19,625 nt of DNA from Solirubrobacterales bacterium (lineage in GTDB: Bacteria > Actinomycetota > Thermoleophilia > Solirubrobacterales > Solirubrobacteraceae): NCBI GenBank assembly GCA_025964065.1, contig JAOPZO010000310.1, positions 1 to 19,625 on the forward strand, given 5' to 3'. The notes beneath the pieces are model-generated. The model ran no database searches and was not told the DNA's origin. It was given only the letters and a program-made list of their open reading frames with translations. The position numbers were made by a program, and so were the translations under genes. Every line of letters starts with the position of its first letter. The first letter of the stretch is position 1. Below, one piece after another: positions 14,044 through 19,625 of this stretch.

Positions 14044-14099
14044 GTTGCGCGTTCCGCAACGCCACCGCCTGAAAGGGGTCAGACCCCATTACGGTGTCA
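14044..14099. repeat. Short palindromic element (GGGGTCAGACCCC type), likely mobile-element remnant
   Basis: Three units occur in 56 bases: hairpin GTTGCG/CGCAAC with a 5-base loop (14044-14060), the perfect palindrome GGGGTCAGACCCC (14075-14087), and GGTGTCA (14093-14099), which looks like half of a variant palindrome. A +1-frame run of codons reading ADARRIVRPCCAFRNATA ends in TGA at 14070-14072, two bases before the palindrome. It may be the tail of a lost gene such as a transposase. GGGGTC(A/T)GACCCC is a repeat I have seen near REP-type transposases in several bacteria. This is from memory. Confidence 0.5.
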
Positions 14100-15008
14100 A
14101 CCCGGTCGGAAGGCCGAGTCGCCGAACGGGTCGTCGCGCTCGTGGACCGCGGTGCGGAAGCCCGCCTCGGCGGCGCGCTGCTGGAAGGCGTGGCCCTCCG
14201 GGGTGTGGCGCGCCATGCCGTCGAGGAGCGTCCCGAGGGTCTGCGTCGCGTCCAGGCCCTGCGCCCGCAGGGACTGGTTCACGAGCAGCTTCATCATCTG
14301 CAGCTGGTTCTTCGGCATGAGCGCGATGCGCTGCACGAGCGCCTCGGTCCGCGCGTCGAGCTCCTCGGGCGCGGGCGCCTCGATCGCGAGGCCCCAGTCG
14401 AGTGCCTCGGTCCCCGTCAGGCAGTCCCCGGTGAAGAGCAGCCGCTTCGCGCGCTGCGGCCCGAGCCGGTGCGCCCACATCGACGTCGTCGGCGAGCCCC
14501 AGACGCGCGCGGGCGGGTATCCGATCCGCGCGTCGGCGGCGATGACGAGCAGGTCGGAGCAGAGCGCGAGGTCGGTCCCGCCGGCGACGCAGAAGCCGTG
14601 CACCCGGCACACGACGGGCTTCGAGCAGTCGAAGAGCGTCATGAACGCCTTGACGTTCCGCCCCATCATCGCCAGGTCGACCATCGGGTCCCAGGTGCCG
14701 GCCGGGTCGTGGTTCGCGACCTGCACCGCCGGGTCGAGCGGCGAGCCCGGCGGCGGCGCATCGCCCGAGAAGCCGCCGTCCGCGAGGCCCTCCGCGCTGT
14801 CGACCAGGTCGTAGCCGCCGCAGAACCCGCGCCCGTTCCCCGCCAGCAGCAGCACGTGGACCGCCGGGTCGAGGTCGGCCTGCTCGACGCAGGCCGCGAG
14901 CTCCGCGATGAGCTGCGCCGTCAGGCCGTTCCCCCGGGCGGGCCGGTCGAGGGTGATCCGGGCGACCCGCCCGTCCACCTCGTAGGTCATCGTCTCGGGC
15001 TCGCGCAT
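14097..15008 (-). CDS. Enoyl-CoA hydratase/isomerase family protein (crotonase)
   Basis: A 303-residue crotonase-fold protein acting on acyl-CoA thioesters. The first oxyanion segment is GRGFCGGYDL, the second HGFCVAGGTDLALCSDLLV. The second has Thr-Asp where classical hydratases have Cys-Glu, so hydratase activity is not assured. A 30-residue insert (AEGLADGGFSGDAPPPGSPLD) after the first segment is typical of longer actinobacterial members. The start ATG 15008 lies 17 bases after the stop of the preceding small gene and has TAGGCT six bases upstream, so it may be transcribed both with the kinase operon and alone. The stop TGA is supplied by the GGTGTCA of the palindromic element, so the original C-terminus may have been different by a few residues. 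Confidence 0.88.
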   Translation of the reverse strand: MREPETMTYEVDGRVARITLDRPARGNGLTAQLIAELAACVEQADLDPAVHVLLLAGNGRGFCGGYDLVDSAEGLADGGFSGDAPPPGSPLDPAVQVANHDPAGTWDPMVDLAMMGRNVKAFMTLFDCSKPVVCRVHGFCVAGGTDLALCSDLLVIAADARIGYPPARVWGSPTTSMWAHRLGPQRAKRLLFTGDCLTGTEALDWGLAIEAPAPEELDARTEALVQRIALMPKNQLQMMKLLVNQSLRAQGLDATQTLGTLLDGMARHTPEGHAFQQRAAEAGFRTAVHERDDPFGDSAFRPG

Positions 15009-15014
15009 CGCGCG

Positions 15015-15020
15015 AGCCTA
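15015..15020 (-). promoter_or_regulatory. Leaderless-type -10 (TAGGCT) of the crotonase gene
   Basis: On the minus strand TAGGCT ends 6 bases before the ATG at 15008, inside the short gap after the preceding gene. No Shine-Dalgarno site is present. Confidence 0.4.
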
Positions 15021-15024
15021 CGTC

Positions 15025-15360
15025 TCAGCGCTTCCTGTGGGCCCCGGTGAAGCGCTTGGGCAGCGGGACGGGCGAGAACTTGTCGGCGGCGGCGCCGACG
15101 AAGGCGCCCGGCTCGAGCTTCGCGGTGAGCGCGCGGAGCTCGTCCTGCTCCGCCGGGGTGAGCGAGCGCTTGCGGCGCACGAGGTCGGCGAGGCGCCGGG
15201 CCTCCCCCGGCCCGAGGCGCTGCACGTGACGCCGCGCGAGCAGCGCGACCTGCGCGATCGCGAGGACCTTGAAGAGCGGGAGCTGCTTGGCGACGCGGCC
15301 GGCGGCGGCGCGCTTGGCGAGGCGGAAGAGCACGTCCCGCTCCTGCCCGGCGGCCGCCAC
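15025..15360 (-). CDS. Conserved-looking small basic protein, unknown function
   Basis: A 111-residue, Arg/Lys/Leu-rich, helical protein. The middle (FKVLAIAQVALLARRHVQRLGPGEARRLADLVRRK) reads as amphipathic helices, followed by SLTPAEQDELRALTAKLEPGAF and a basic tail ending GAHRKR. Similar small proteins occur in actinobacteria, but I know no function. The GTG at 15360 is separated from the stop of the sensor kinase by two bases, with AGGA six bases before it, so it is very likely translated from the same mRNA. A role in the signalling operon is possible but not shown. Confidence 0.7.
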   Translation of the reverse strand: MAAAGQERDVLFRLAKRAAAGRVAKQLPLFKVLAIAQVALLARRHVQRLGPGEARRLADLVRRKRSLTPAEQDELRALTAKLEPGAFVGAAADKFSPVPLPKRFTGAHRKR

Positions 15361-15362
15361 CG

Positions 15363-16745
15363 TCAGTCCTGCCGGGGCGGCGGGGAGGGCGGGAAGTGCA
15401 CGCGGACCCGGAGGCCACCGAGCGCCTCGGAGTCCTCCAGCGCGACGTCCGCCCCGTGGTGCCCCGCCTGCTGCGCCACGAGCGCCAGCCCGAGCCCCGA
15501 GCCCGGCACCGTCGTGCCGTCGACCCGCGCGAACGGCTCGAACACGCGGCCGCGGTCGGCTTCGGGGATGCCGCGGCCGTCGTCCTCGACGACGAGGTCG
15601 GCCCCGTGGCCGTTCCCGGACAGCGCGACGCGCACCGTCCCACCGGGCCGCCCGTGGTGCGCCGCGTTCCTCACGAGGTTGTCCAGGACGAGCCGCAGGC
15701 CGGGCGCCCAGCCCTCGACCTCGACCGGGTCCTCGGGCAGCTCGACCTCGAAGCGCGTCCCCGGGTACCGCGCCCGGATGGCCTCGAGCGTGTGGTCGAG
15801 CTGCTCGGCGAGGTCCACCGGGGCGTGCTCGAGCGGCGCGACGTCGCCGCGCGCCAGCGCCTGCAGGCCGTCGAGGAGCGCGACGAGCCGCTGCTGCTCG
15901 CCCAGGGCGTCCTCCAGCAGCGCCGTGCGCTTCTCCACCGGGAGGCCCGGATGGCGATGGAGCGCGCTCAGGTTCGCCTGCACGCTCGTGAGCGGCGTGC
16001 GCAGCTCGTGCCCGGCGTCCGCGGCGAAGCGGCGGGTCGCCTCCAGCGCCCGCTCCCGGTCGGCCGAGGACTGCGCGAGGCGCGCGAGCATCTCGTCGAA
16101 GCTCTCCGCGAGCGCGCGGAGCTCCGCGGGGCCCTCGTCGGCCGGGATCCGCTGGTCGAGGTCCTCGCTGCCCGCGATCCCGTGCGTGAGCTTCCGCAGC
16201 CGCTGCAGGGGCCGCAGCAGCACGTTGGCGAACACGAAGGTGGCGACGACCGCGAGGAGCAGCGCGATGCTCCCGAAGAGCAGCAGGTTGCGGTCGAGCT
16301 CGCGCTGGCGGCGCTCGATGCGCTCCACGCGGGTGGCAGCCTCGATGCGCGCGAGGCCGCTGAGCGTCGGGTCGTCCACCGCGGCCGTGTACACGCGGTA
16401 GCGCCGGTCGCCCTGCGTGACGGTCCGCAGGCCCGCGCGCGGGGACACCGGGGTGCTGGGCGCGGTCCCGAGGTCCAGGAAGTCGAGCCCACCGACCTGG
16501 AGCCGGACCGACGTGCCCGAGGCCCGGAGCACGTCGTCGAGCTCGGTGCTGTCGAGCGGCACCTCCCGCTCGAGGGCGAGGAGCGCGTTGGCCTGGGTGA
16601 TCTCGGCGGTGCGCTGGAGCCGGTCGTCGACCGTCTCGCGTTCGTTCCGCTCCACGTACCGCGATACGGACACACCGCAGACGACCAGGACCACGGTGAG
16701 GACGCCGGCGACGCCGAGCGAGAGCCGCGCGCGGAGGCTGCGCAT
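15363..16745 (-). CDS. Two-component sensor histidine kinase
   Basis: A 460-residue membrane kinase. Transmembrane helix 1 is at about 8-26, an extracytoplasmic sensor region at 30-152 with no recognised fold, helix 2 at about 153-177, then a HAMP linker (LRPLQRLRKLTHGIAG). The phospho-accepting His is H246 in AADAGHELRTPLTSV. ATP-binding boxes follow: N box LDNLVRNAAHHG (354-365), G1 DDGRGIP (388-394), F box FEPFARVDG, and G2 GSGLGLALV (415-423). The C-terminus is Pro-rich. It starts 12 bases after the response-regulator stop, so the pair is co-transcribed and this is its cognate kinase. The signal is unknown. The calcium-binding-type neighbours make an envelope or cation cue a reasonable hypothesis only. 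Confidence 0.94.
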   Translation of the reverse strand: MRSLRARLSLGVAGVLTVVLVVCGVSVSRYVERNERETVDDRLQRTAEITQANALLALEREVPLDSTELDDVLRASGTSVRLQVGGLDFLDLGTAPSTPVSPRAGLRTVTQGDRRYRVYTAAVDDPTLSGLARIEAATRVERIERRQRELDRNLLLFGSIALLLAVVATFVFANVLLRPLQRLRKLTHGIAGSEDLDQRIPADEGPAELRALAESFDEMLARLAQSSADRERALEATRRFAADAGHELRTPLTSVQANLSALHRHPGLPVEKRTALLEDALGEQQRLVALLDGLQALARGDVAPLEHAPVDLAEQLDHTLEAIRARYPGTRFEVELPEDPVEVEGWAPGLRLVLDNLVRNAAHHGRPGGTVRVALSGNGHGADLVVEDDGRGIPEADRGRVFEPFARVDGTTVPGSGLGLALVAQQAGHHGADVALEDSEALGGLRVRVHFPPSPPPRQD

Positions 16746-16757
16746 GCGGTCGGAGCC

Positions 16758-17447
16758 CTAGGGCCGCAGCACGAAGCCGACGCCACGAACCGTGTGGAGC
16801 ACCCGCCCCTCGCCGCCGGCCTCGAGCTTGCGCCGCAGGTACCCGACGAAGACGTCGGCGACGTTCGTGCCCGGATCGAAGGTGTAGCCCCAGATCTCCT
16901 CGTGCAGCCGCTTGCGCTCCAGCACCTCGCCGGGGTGGCGGAGGAAGAGGTGGAGCAGCTCGAACTCGCGGCGGGTGAGGCCGAGGTCGCGACCGCCGCG
17001 CCGCGCGGTCACCTCCTGTGGGTTCAGCTCGAGGTCGGCGACGGTCAGCGCCACGTCGGGGCCGACGGGGCGGCGGCGGAGCAGCGCGTGCAGCCGGGCG
17101 GCGACCTCCTCGAGTGCGAACGGCTTGACGACGTAGTCGTCGGCGCCCGCCTCGAGGCCCTTCACGCGGTCGTCGACCTCGTCGCGGGCGGAGAGCACGC
17201 AGACCGGGACGTCGTCGCCGCGGCCCCGGAGCTCCTTGAGCACCTCGAGCCCGTTGAGGTCCGGCATGCCGAGGTCGAGCAGGATCACGTCGGGCTTCTC
17301 CGTCGAGGCGGCGGCGAGGCCGGCGCGGCCGCCCGAGGCGGGCAGCACCCGGAAGCCCTCGAGCTCGAGCCCGGTCGCGACGGAGCGCCGGATGCCCGGG
17401 TCGTCGTCGACGAGCAGGACCAGCGGCCCCGCTCCCGCGTCAGCCAC
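16758..17447 (-). CDS. OmpR/PhoB-family response regulator
   Basis: A 229-residue transcription factor. The receiver domain (about 8-122) has the acidic pocket Asp14-Asp15, phospho-acceptor Asp58 in VILLDLGMPDLNG, Ser86 and Lys108 in VVKPF. The C-terminal winged helix (about 132-228) has LTRREFELLHLFLRHPGEVLERKRL and the recognition-helix region FDPGTNVADVFVGYLRRKLE, ending in the usual VRGVGFVLRP. The GTG start at 17447 overlaps the end of the upstream repeat-protein gene by 8 bases, suggesting translational coupling. This family binds direct repeats in 10-11-bp register, and such repeats lie in the divergent region at 17979-18015, so autoregulation of this operon and control of the divergent gene are likely. 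Confidence 0.94.
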   Translation of the reverse strand: MADAGAGPLVLLVDDDPGIRRSVATGLELEGFRVLPASGGRAGLAAASTEKPDVILLDLGMPDLNGLEVLKELRGRGDDVPVCVLSARDEVDDRVKGLEAGADDYVVKPFALEEVAARLHALLRRRPVGPDVALTVADLELNPQEVTARRGGRDLGLTRREFELLHLFLRHPGEVLERKRLHEEIWGYTFDPGTNVADVFVGYLRRKLEAGGEGRVLHTVRGVGFVLRP

Positions 17448-17928
17448 GCACGACCCGCTCGCAGTCGGGCTCGACCTTGTCGATCGCATCGGCGCGCACC
17501 TGGTCGTAGTTCGGGCCGCAGGAGATCTGGTCGAAGGCACCGTCGCGCGCCTGCACGATGTCGTTGCCCGCTCCGGCGACGACGGTGTCGCGGCCGGGGT
17601 CCGGCACGGTGGCGCTGACCCTGTCGTTGACGTAGATCTTGTCCGCGCCGCTGCCGCCGAGCACCGTGTCGGCGCCCACGCCGCCCTGAAGCGTGTCGTT
17701 GCCGCCGTCGCCCGAGATCGCGTCGTTCCCGGAGTCCCCCTGGATCGTGTCGTTGCCGCCGCGACCCGTGATGCGATCGTTGCCGCCCCGCCCGGCGAAC
17801 CGGTCCGCGGACCCCGTGCCCGTGATCCGGTCGGCACGGTTCGTGCCGGTGCGCGTCGCGCCCCACGCGGTGGACGCCGCACTGAGCAGGACGAGGCAGA
17901 GGACGAGGAGGGTGCGGGCGCGCTGCAT
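17440..17928 (-). CDS. Exported RTX-like nonapeptide-repeat (calcium-binding type) protein, small
   Basis: A 162-residue protein. A Sec signal peptide spans about residues 1-24 (MQRARTLLVLCLVLLSAASTAWG-A). About eight tandem nonapeptides of GGNDxIxG type follow (such as RGGNDRITG and DGGNDTLQG), the pattern that forms calcium-binding beta-rolls. The C-terminal part has ISCGPNYDQVRADAID and a final DCERV, two Cys that may form a disulfide. The divergent larger repeat protein ends in the same way. ATG 17928 is preferred over GTG 17934. CATCGT six bases upstream is a near match to the leaderless box. It is the first gene of the run containing the response regulator and kinase, overlapping the former by 8 bases. 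No protease or lipase domain is attached, so it is a repeat-only protein. Confidence 0.87.
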   Translation of the reverse strand: MQRARTLLVLCLVLLSAASTAWGATRTGTNRADRITGTGSADRFAGRGGNDRITGRGGNDTIQGDSGNDAISGDGGNDTLQGGVGADTVLGGSGADKIYVNDRVSATVPDPGRDTVVAGAGNDIVQARDGAFDQISCGPNYDQVRADAIDKVEPDCERVVRG

Positions 17929-17978
17929 GGGCACACGATGACCGACGCGGGTGCGGATCGCCCGCCGTCGGCTCGTTC

Positions 17979-18015
17979 CTCACCAACATCTCACGAAGTG
18001 TGAGCTTTGTGTGAG
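17979..18015. promoter_or_regulatory. Four-unit CTCAC/GTGAG operator between divergent repeat-protein genes
   Basis: CTCAC at 17979-17983 and 17990-17994, then GTGAG at 18000-18004 and 18011-18015. Units on each strand are exactly 11 bases apart, and the two pairs face each other across GAAGT. The right pair extends to GTGTGAG-N4-GTGTGAG, the 7+4 layout typical of OmpR/PhoP-type regulators. It lies 51 bases from the minus-strand start and 71 from the plus-strand start. Confidence 0.65.
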
Positions 18016-18086
18016 AGGGGTGCCTGGTCCGGACTTCGCAGCGGCATGGTGCTCCCCGGCACGGCAACGCAACCAGGAGGACGCAG

Positions 18087-18878
18087 ATGCTCGACTTGAG
18101 GAAGCACACGGTGGCCACGGTCGCCACGATCGGCCTGCTGGTCCCGGCCACGGCCCTCGCCGCGACGGTCGACGGTGGTCCCGGGAGCGAGCGGCTGCGC
18201 GGCACGAGCAGCGCCGACAGGATCGCCGGCGACGGCGGCAACGACCGGATCTTCGGCTTCGCCGGCGACGACGCCCTCAACGGCGGCTCCGGGAACGACC
18301 GCCTCTTCGGCGGCCAGGGCAACGACACGCTCGCGGGCGTCCAGGGCAACGACCTGCTCAACGGCGGCTCGGGCGACGACAAGCTCCTCGGCGGCGACTC
18401 CCGCGACCGCATCCACGGCGGCACGGGCAGCGACACCGCGGACGGCCAGAACGGCCGCGACCTCATGTCGGGCGGCGCGGGCGACGACGTCCAGTCCGGC
18501 GGCGCCGGCGACGACCTGATCTTCGCCAACGGCGGCACGGACACGTCCTGGGGCGGCGACGGCGACGACGTCCTCTGGGCGCTCGCGCGCTCCGACGTCA
18601 AGCCCGGCCCGAACGGCGAGACCGACACCATCGCCGACACGCTCGACGGCGGCAACGGCAACGACCGCTTCCGCACCCGCGACGGCGAGGCCGACAAGGT
18701 CACGTGCGGCGAGGGTGACGACCGCGCCCTCCTCGACACGGTCGACGTGATCACCGACGCGACCGCCGAGAACCCGAACGGCTCCTGCGAGCTCGTCGAG
18801 CGCAGGGCCCCCAAGGCCGGCGAGTCGAAGTCCGAGGACGCCCGGTCGGCGCCCGGGGAGCAGAAGGTCACCTCCTAG
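18087..18878 (+). CDS. Exported RTX-like nonapeptide-repeat (calcium-binding type) protein, large
   Basis: A 263-residue protein. The signal peptide covers about 1-25 (basic start, then VATVATIGLLVPATALA-A). Around fourteen nonapeptide repeats fill residues 30-165 (for example DGGNDRIFG, GSGNDRLFG and GAGDDVQSG), predicting a calcium-loaded beta-roll. Later, DKVTCGEGDDRALLDTVDVI and CELVERR give the same two-Cys ending as the smaller, divergent protein. The last 25 residues are hydrophilic. AGGAGG (18075-18080) six bases before the ATG fixes the start. A role as extracellular structural or calcium-buffering protein is inferred. It is probably controlled by the neighbouring two-component pair through the shared upstream repeats, and is followed by stacked hairpins. 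Confidence 0.9.
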   Translation: MLDLRKHTVATVATIGLLVPATALAATVDGGPGSERLRGTSSADRIAGDGGNDRIFGFAGDDALNGGSGNDRLFGGQGNDTLAGVQGNDLLNGGSGDDKLLGGDSRDRIHGGTGSDTADGQNGRDLMSGGAGDDVQSGGAGDDLIFANGGTDTSWGGDGDDVLWALARSDVKPGPNGETDTIADTLDGGNGNDRFRTRDGEADKVTCGEGDDRALLDTVDVITDATAENPNGSCELVERRAPKAGESKSEDARSAPGEQKVTS

Positions 18879-18886
18879 TCCCCCCT

Positions 18887-18957
18887 CCGATCCCGGGGAT
18901 CGGCCCGGAGCCTCCCACGCTCCGGGCCACGAGGAGCCCGCTTCGGCGGGCTCCTCG
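18887..18957 (+). terminator. Three stacked hairpins after the large repeat-protein gene
   Basis: CCGATCC/GGATCGG (18887-18903, 3-base loop), GGCCCGGAGC/GCTCCGGGCC (18902-18928, 7-base loop) and a 12-bp stem closed by TTCG (18930-18957). All stems are perfect. The first two share two bases. The third, with its C(TTCG)G tetraloop, is the likely main terminator. No T-tract follows. Confidence 0.7.
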
Positions 18958-18986
18958 CCGCTCCGGGGGGACCAGGGTCCACGGTG

Positions 18987-19024
18987 CCGGCGCGTCAGCG
19001 GGGCAGGTCCCTCTGACGCGCCGG
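18987..19024. repeat. 12-bp perfect inverted repeat with 14-base loop
   Basis: CCGGCGCGTCAG (18987-18998) is matched by CTGACGCGCCGG (19013-19024). Outside it, GTGC and GCAC can extend the stem past a small G bulge. It lies after the three stacked hairpins and before the small ORF, so it may be a further terminator for transcription from either side or a structured RNA. Confidence 0.45.
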
Positions 19025-19107
19025 GGGCACGAACGCCCCCCAACGGGTGAGTCGTGTGCCCCAACGCACTCCGTCCTCGGCGTCCCGCTGCCGATCATCC
19101 GGACGAG

Positions 19108-19278
19108 ATGGACACCGGAGACCGCATCCCGCCGCACGACGACGAGCCGCCGCCCCTCGCGGACGCCGCCCTGCCCGGCGAGGTCTGCGCCTCCCGCGTG
19201 GTGTCCGCCGCGCAGGTCGTCTGCTCCTCCCAGGTCGCCTGCCCCCCGCGCCGCGAGCAGCCGCGGCCCCGCGCCTAA
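19108..19278 (+). CDS. Possible 56-residue peptide with three hexapeptide repeats and three Cys
   Basis: A short ORF of no recognised family. The first half is acidic and Pro-rich (MDTGDRIPPHDDEPPPLADA). It then carries three tandem six-residue units VCASRV, VSAAQV, VCSSQV, followed by ACPPRR and a basic end. The acidic leader followed by a Cys/Ser repeat core resembles a peptide-precursor layout, but no modification enzyme is nearby. No ribosome site is seen, and GATCAT lies 9 bases before the ATG. Its TAA stop overlaps the TAG stop of the opposing methyltransferase gene by four bases, as real convergent genes here do. It may still be chance coding. Confidence 0.4.
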   Translation: MDTGDRIPPHDDEPPPLADAALPGEVCASRVVSAAQVVCSSQVACPPRREQPRPRA

Positions 19279-19625
19279 CCCGGACCGAGCAGCCGGAGGG
19301 CGAAGAGCGTCGCGCTCACCGCCGTCGCGAGGTTGAGGCTCGACACCCCGGGCGCCATCGGCAGCGCGAGGCGGGCGTCCGCACGGGCCAGCAGCTCGTC
19401 CGTCAGCCCGTCGCGCTCCGTCCCGAACGCGAGGATCGCCCCCGGCGGCACCGCCCGGGGGTCGAAGCGCTCGCCGTCCGGGTCGAGCGCCAGCAGGGGC
19501 CGCGGCCCGGACGGGAGCTCCTTCAGGCGGTAGACCGGCAGCGCGAAGTGCAGGCCCGCCGAGCCACGCAGCGCGTCGGGGTGCCACGGGTCCTGCCGGC
19601 CCGTCGTCAGCACGCCGCCCGCACC
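19275..19625 (-). CDS. SpoU/TrmH-family RNA 2'-O-methyltransferase, C-terminal part (5' end outside window)
   Basis: The frame is open to the window edge, giving about 116 codons of the C-terminal SPOUT domain. The first visible block (GGVLTTGRQDPWHPDALRGSAGLHFALPV) matches motif 1 of TrmH-type enzymes. Then ILAFGTERDGLTDELL is motif 2, and LPMAPGVSSLNLATAVSATLF motif 3, where the deep trefoil knot binds S-adenosylmethionine and the Ser/Asn residues are kept. The enzyme methylates a ribose 2'-OH in tRNA or rRNA. Which site cannot be told. The N-terminal RNA-binding part is not visible. Its stop overlaps the stop of the small convergent ORF. Confidence 0.9.
   Translation of the reverse strand, partial: GAGGVLTTGRQDPWHPDALRGSAGLHFALPVYRLKELPSGPRPLLALDPDGERFDPRAVPPGAILAFGTERDGLTDELLARADARLALPMAPGVSSLNLATAVSATLFALRLLGPG

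Noticed and set aside
14094..15050. Plus-strand 318-codon frame opposite the crotonase gene
   Set aside because: A mirror frame of a clear crotonase. The translation has no coherent domain.
18175..18720. Tandem DNA repeats inside the large repeat-protein gene as a CRISPR or satellite array
   Set aside because: The 27-base periodicity follows the nonapeptide code and the units differ freely at the DNA level, so it is protein-level repetition.

Overview
The window is very GC-rich and densely coded on both strands, with little non-coding DNA. The longest stretch without a gene is about 230 bases, so no gap exceeds 300. Gene content points to an actinobacterium-like, aerobic, fatty-acid-degrading organism, most likely of the Thermoleophilia (Solirubrobacter/Conexibacter/Patulibacter type). 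This is inferred from base composition, from the many leaderless-type starts, and from secreted nonapeptide-repeat proteins ending in a two-cysteine motif. There is no rRNA, tRNA, CRISPR array or intact transposon.

Left part (1-5502): the end of a housekeeping-type sigma factor, a small heat-shock protein, a basic membrane-associated small protein, a metallophosphoesterase divergent from a nucleotidyltransferase-fold protein, a VOC protein, a BaiN/HI0933-type flavoprotein, a tiny membrane ORF and a Nudix hydrolase. Several are single-gene units bounded by GC-rich hairpins.

Middle part (5503-13732): a secreted phospholipase A2 with an added SH3-like N-terminal region, a DUF5718 protein, an archaeal-type ATPase preceded directly by a 38-bp imperfect palindrome, and a catabolic group. 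That group holds an acyl-CoA ligase (minus strand, with a 15-bp palindrome just upstream), a lipoprotein intradiol-dioxygenase-like protein, an acyl-CoA dehydrogenase and a cyclase-family hydrolase. An FKBP isomerase converges on the cyclase, and the two genes overlap by 8 bases.

Right part (13785-19625): a penicillin-acylase gene broken after about 60 codons and followed by a short palindromic element (GGGGTCAGACCCC). Then comes a minus-strand run of five genes: nonapeptide-repeat protein, OmpR-type response regulator, sensor kinase, a conserved small protein and a crotonase. A second, larger nonapeptide-repeat protein is transcribed divergently. The shared upstream region carries four GTGAG/CTCAC units, two per strand, in 11-bp register, which looks like a response-regulator operator serving both promoters. 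Beyond a cluster of hairpins lie a small Cys-containing hexapeptide-repeat ORF and the end of a SpoU/TrmH RNA methyltransferase.

A recurring regulatory theme is that seven genes have TANNNT ending 6-8 bases before the start codon and no Shine-Dalgarno sequence. Others (Hsp20, acyl-CoA ligase, BaiN, the 18 kb repeat protein) have a clear purine-rich ribosome site. The window therefore appears to mix leaderless and leadered genes.
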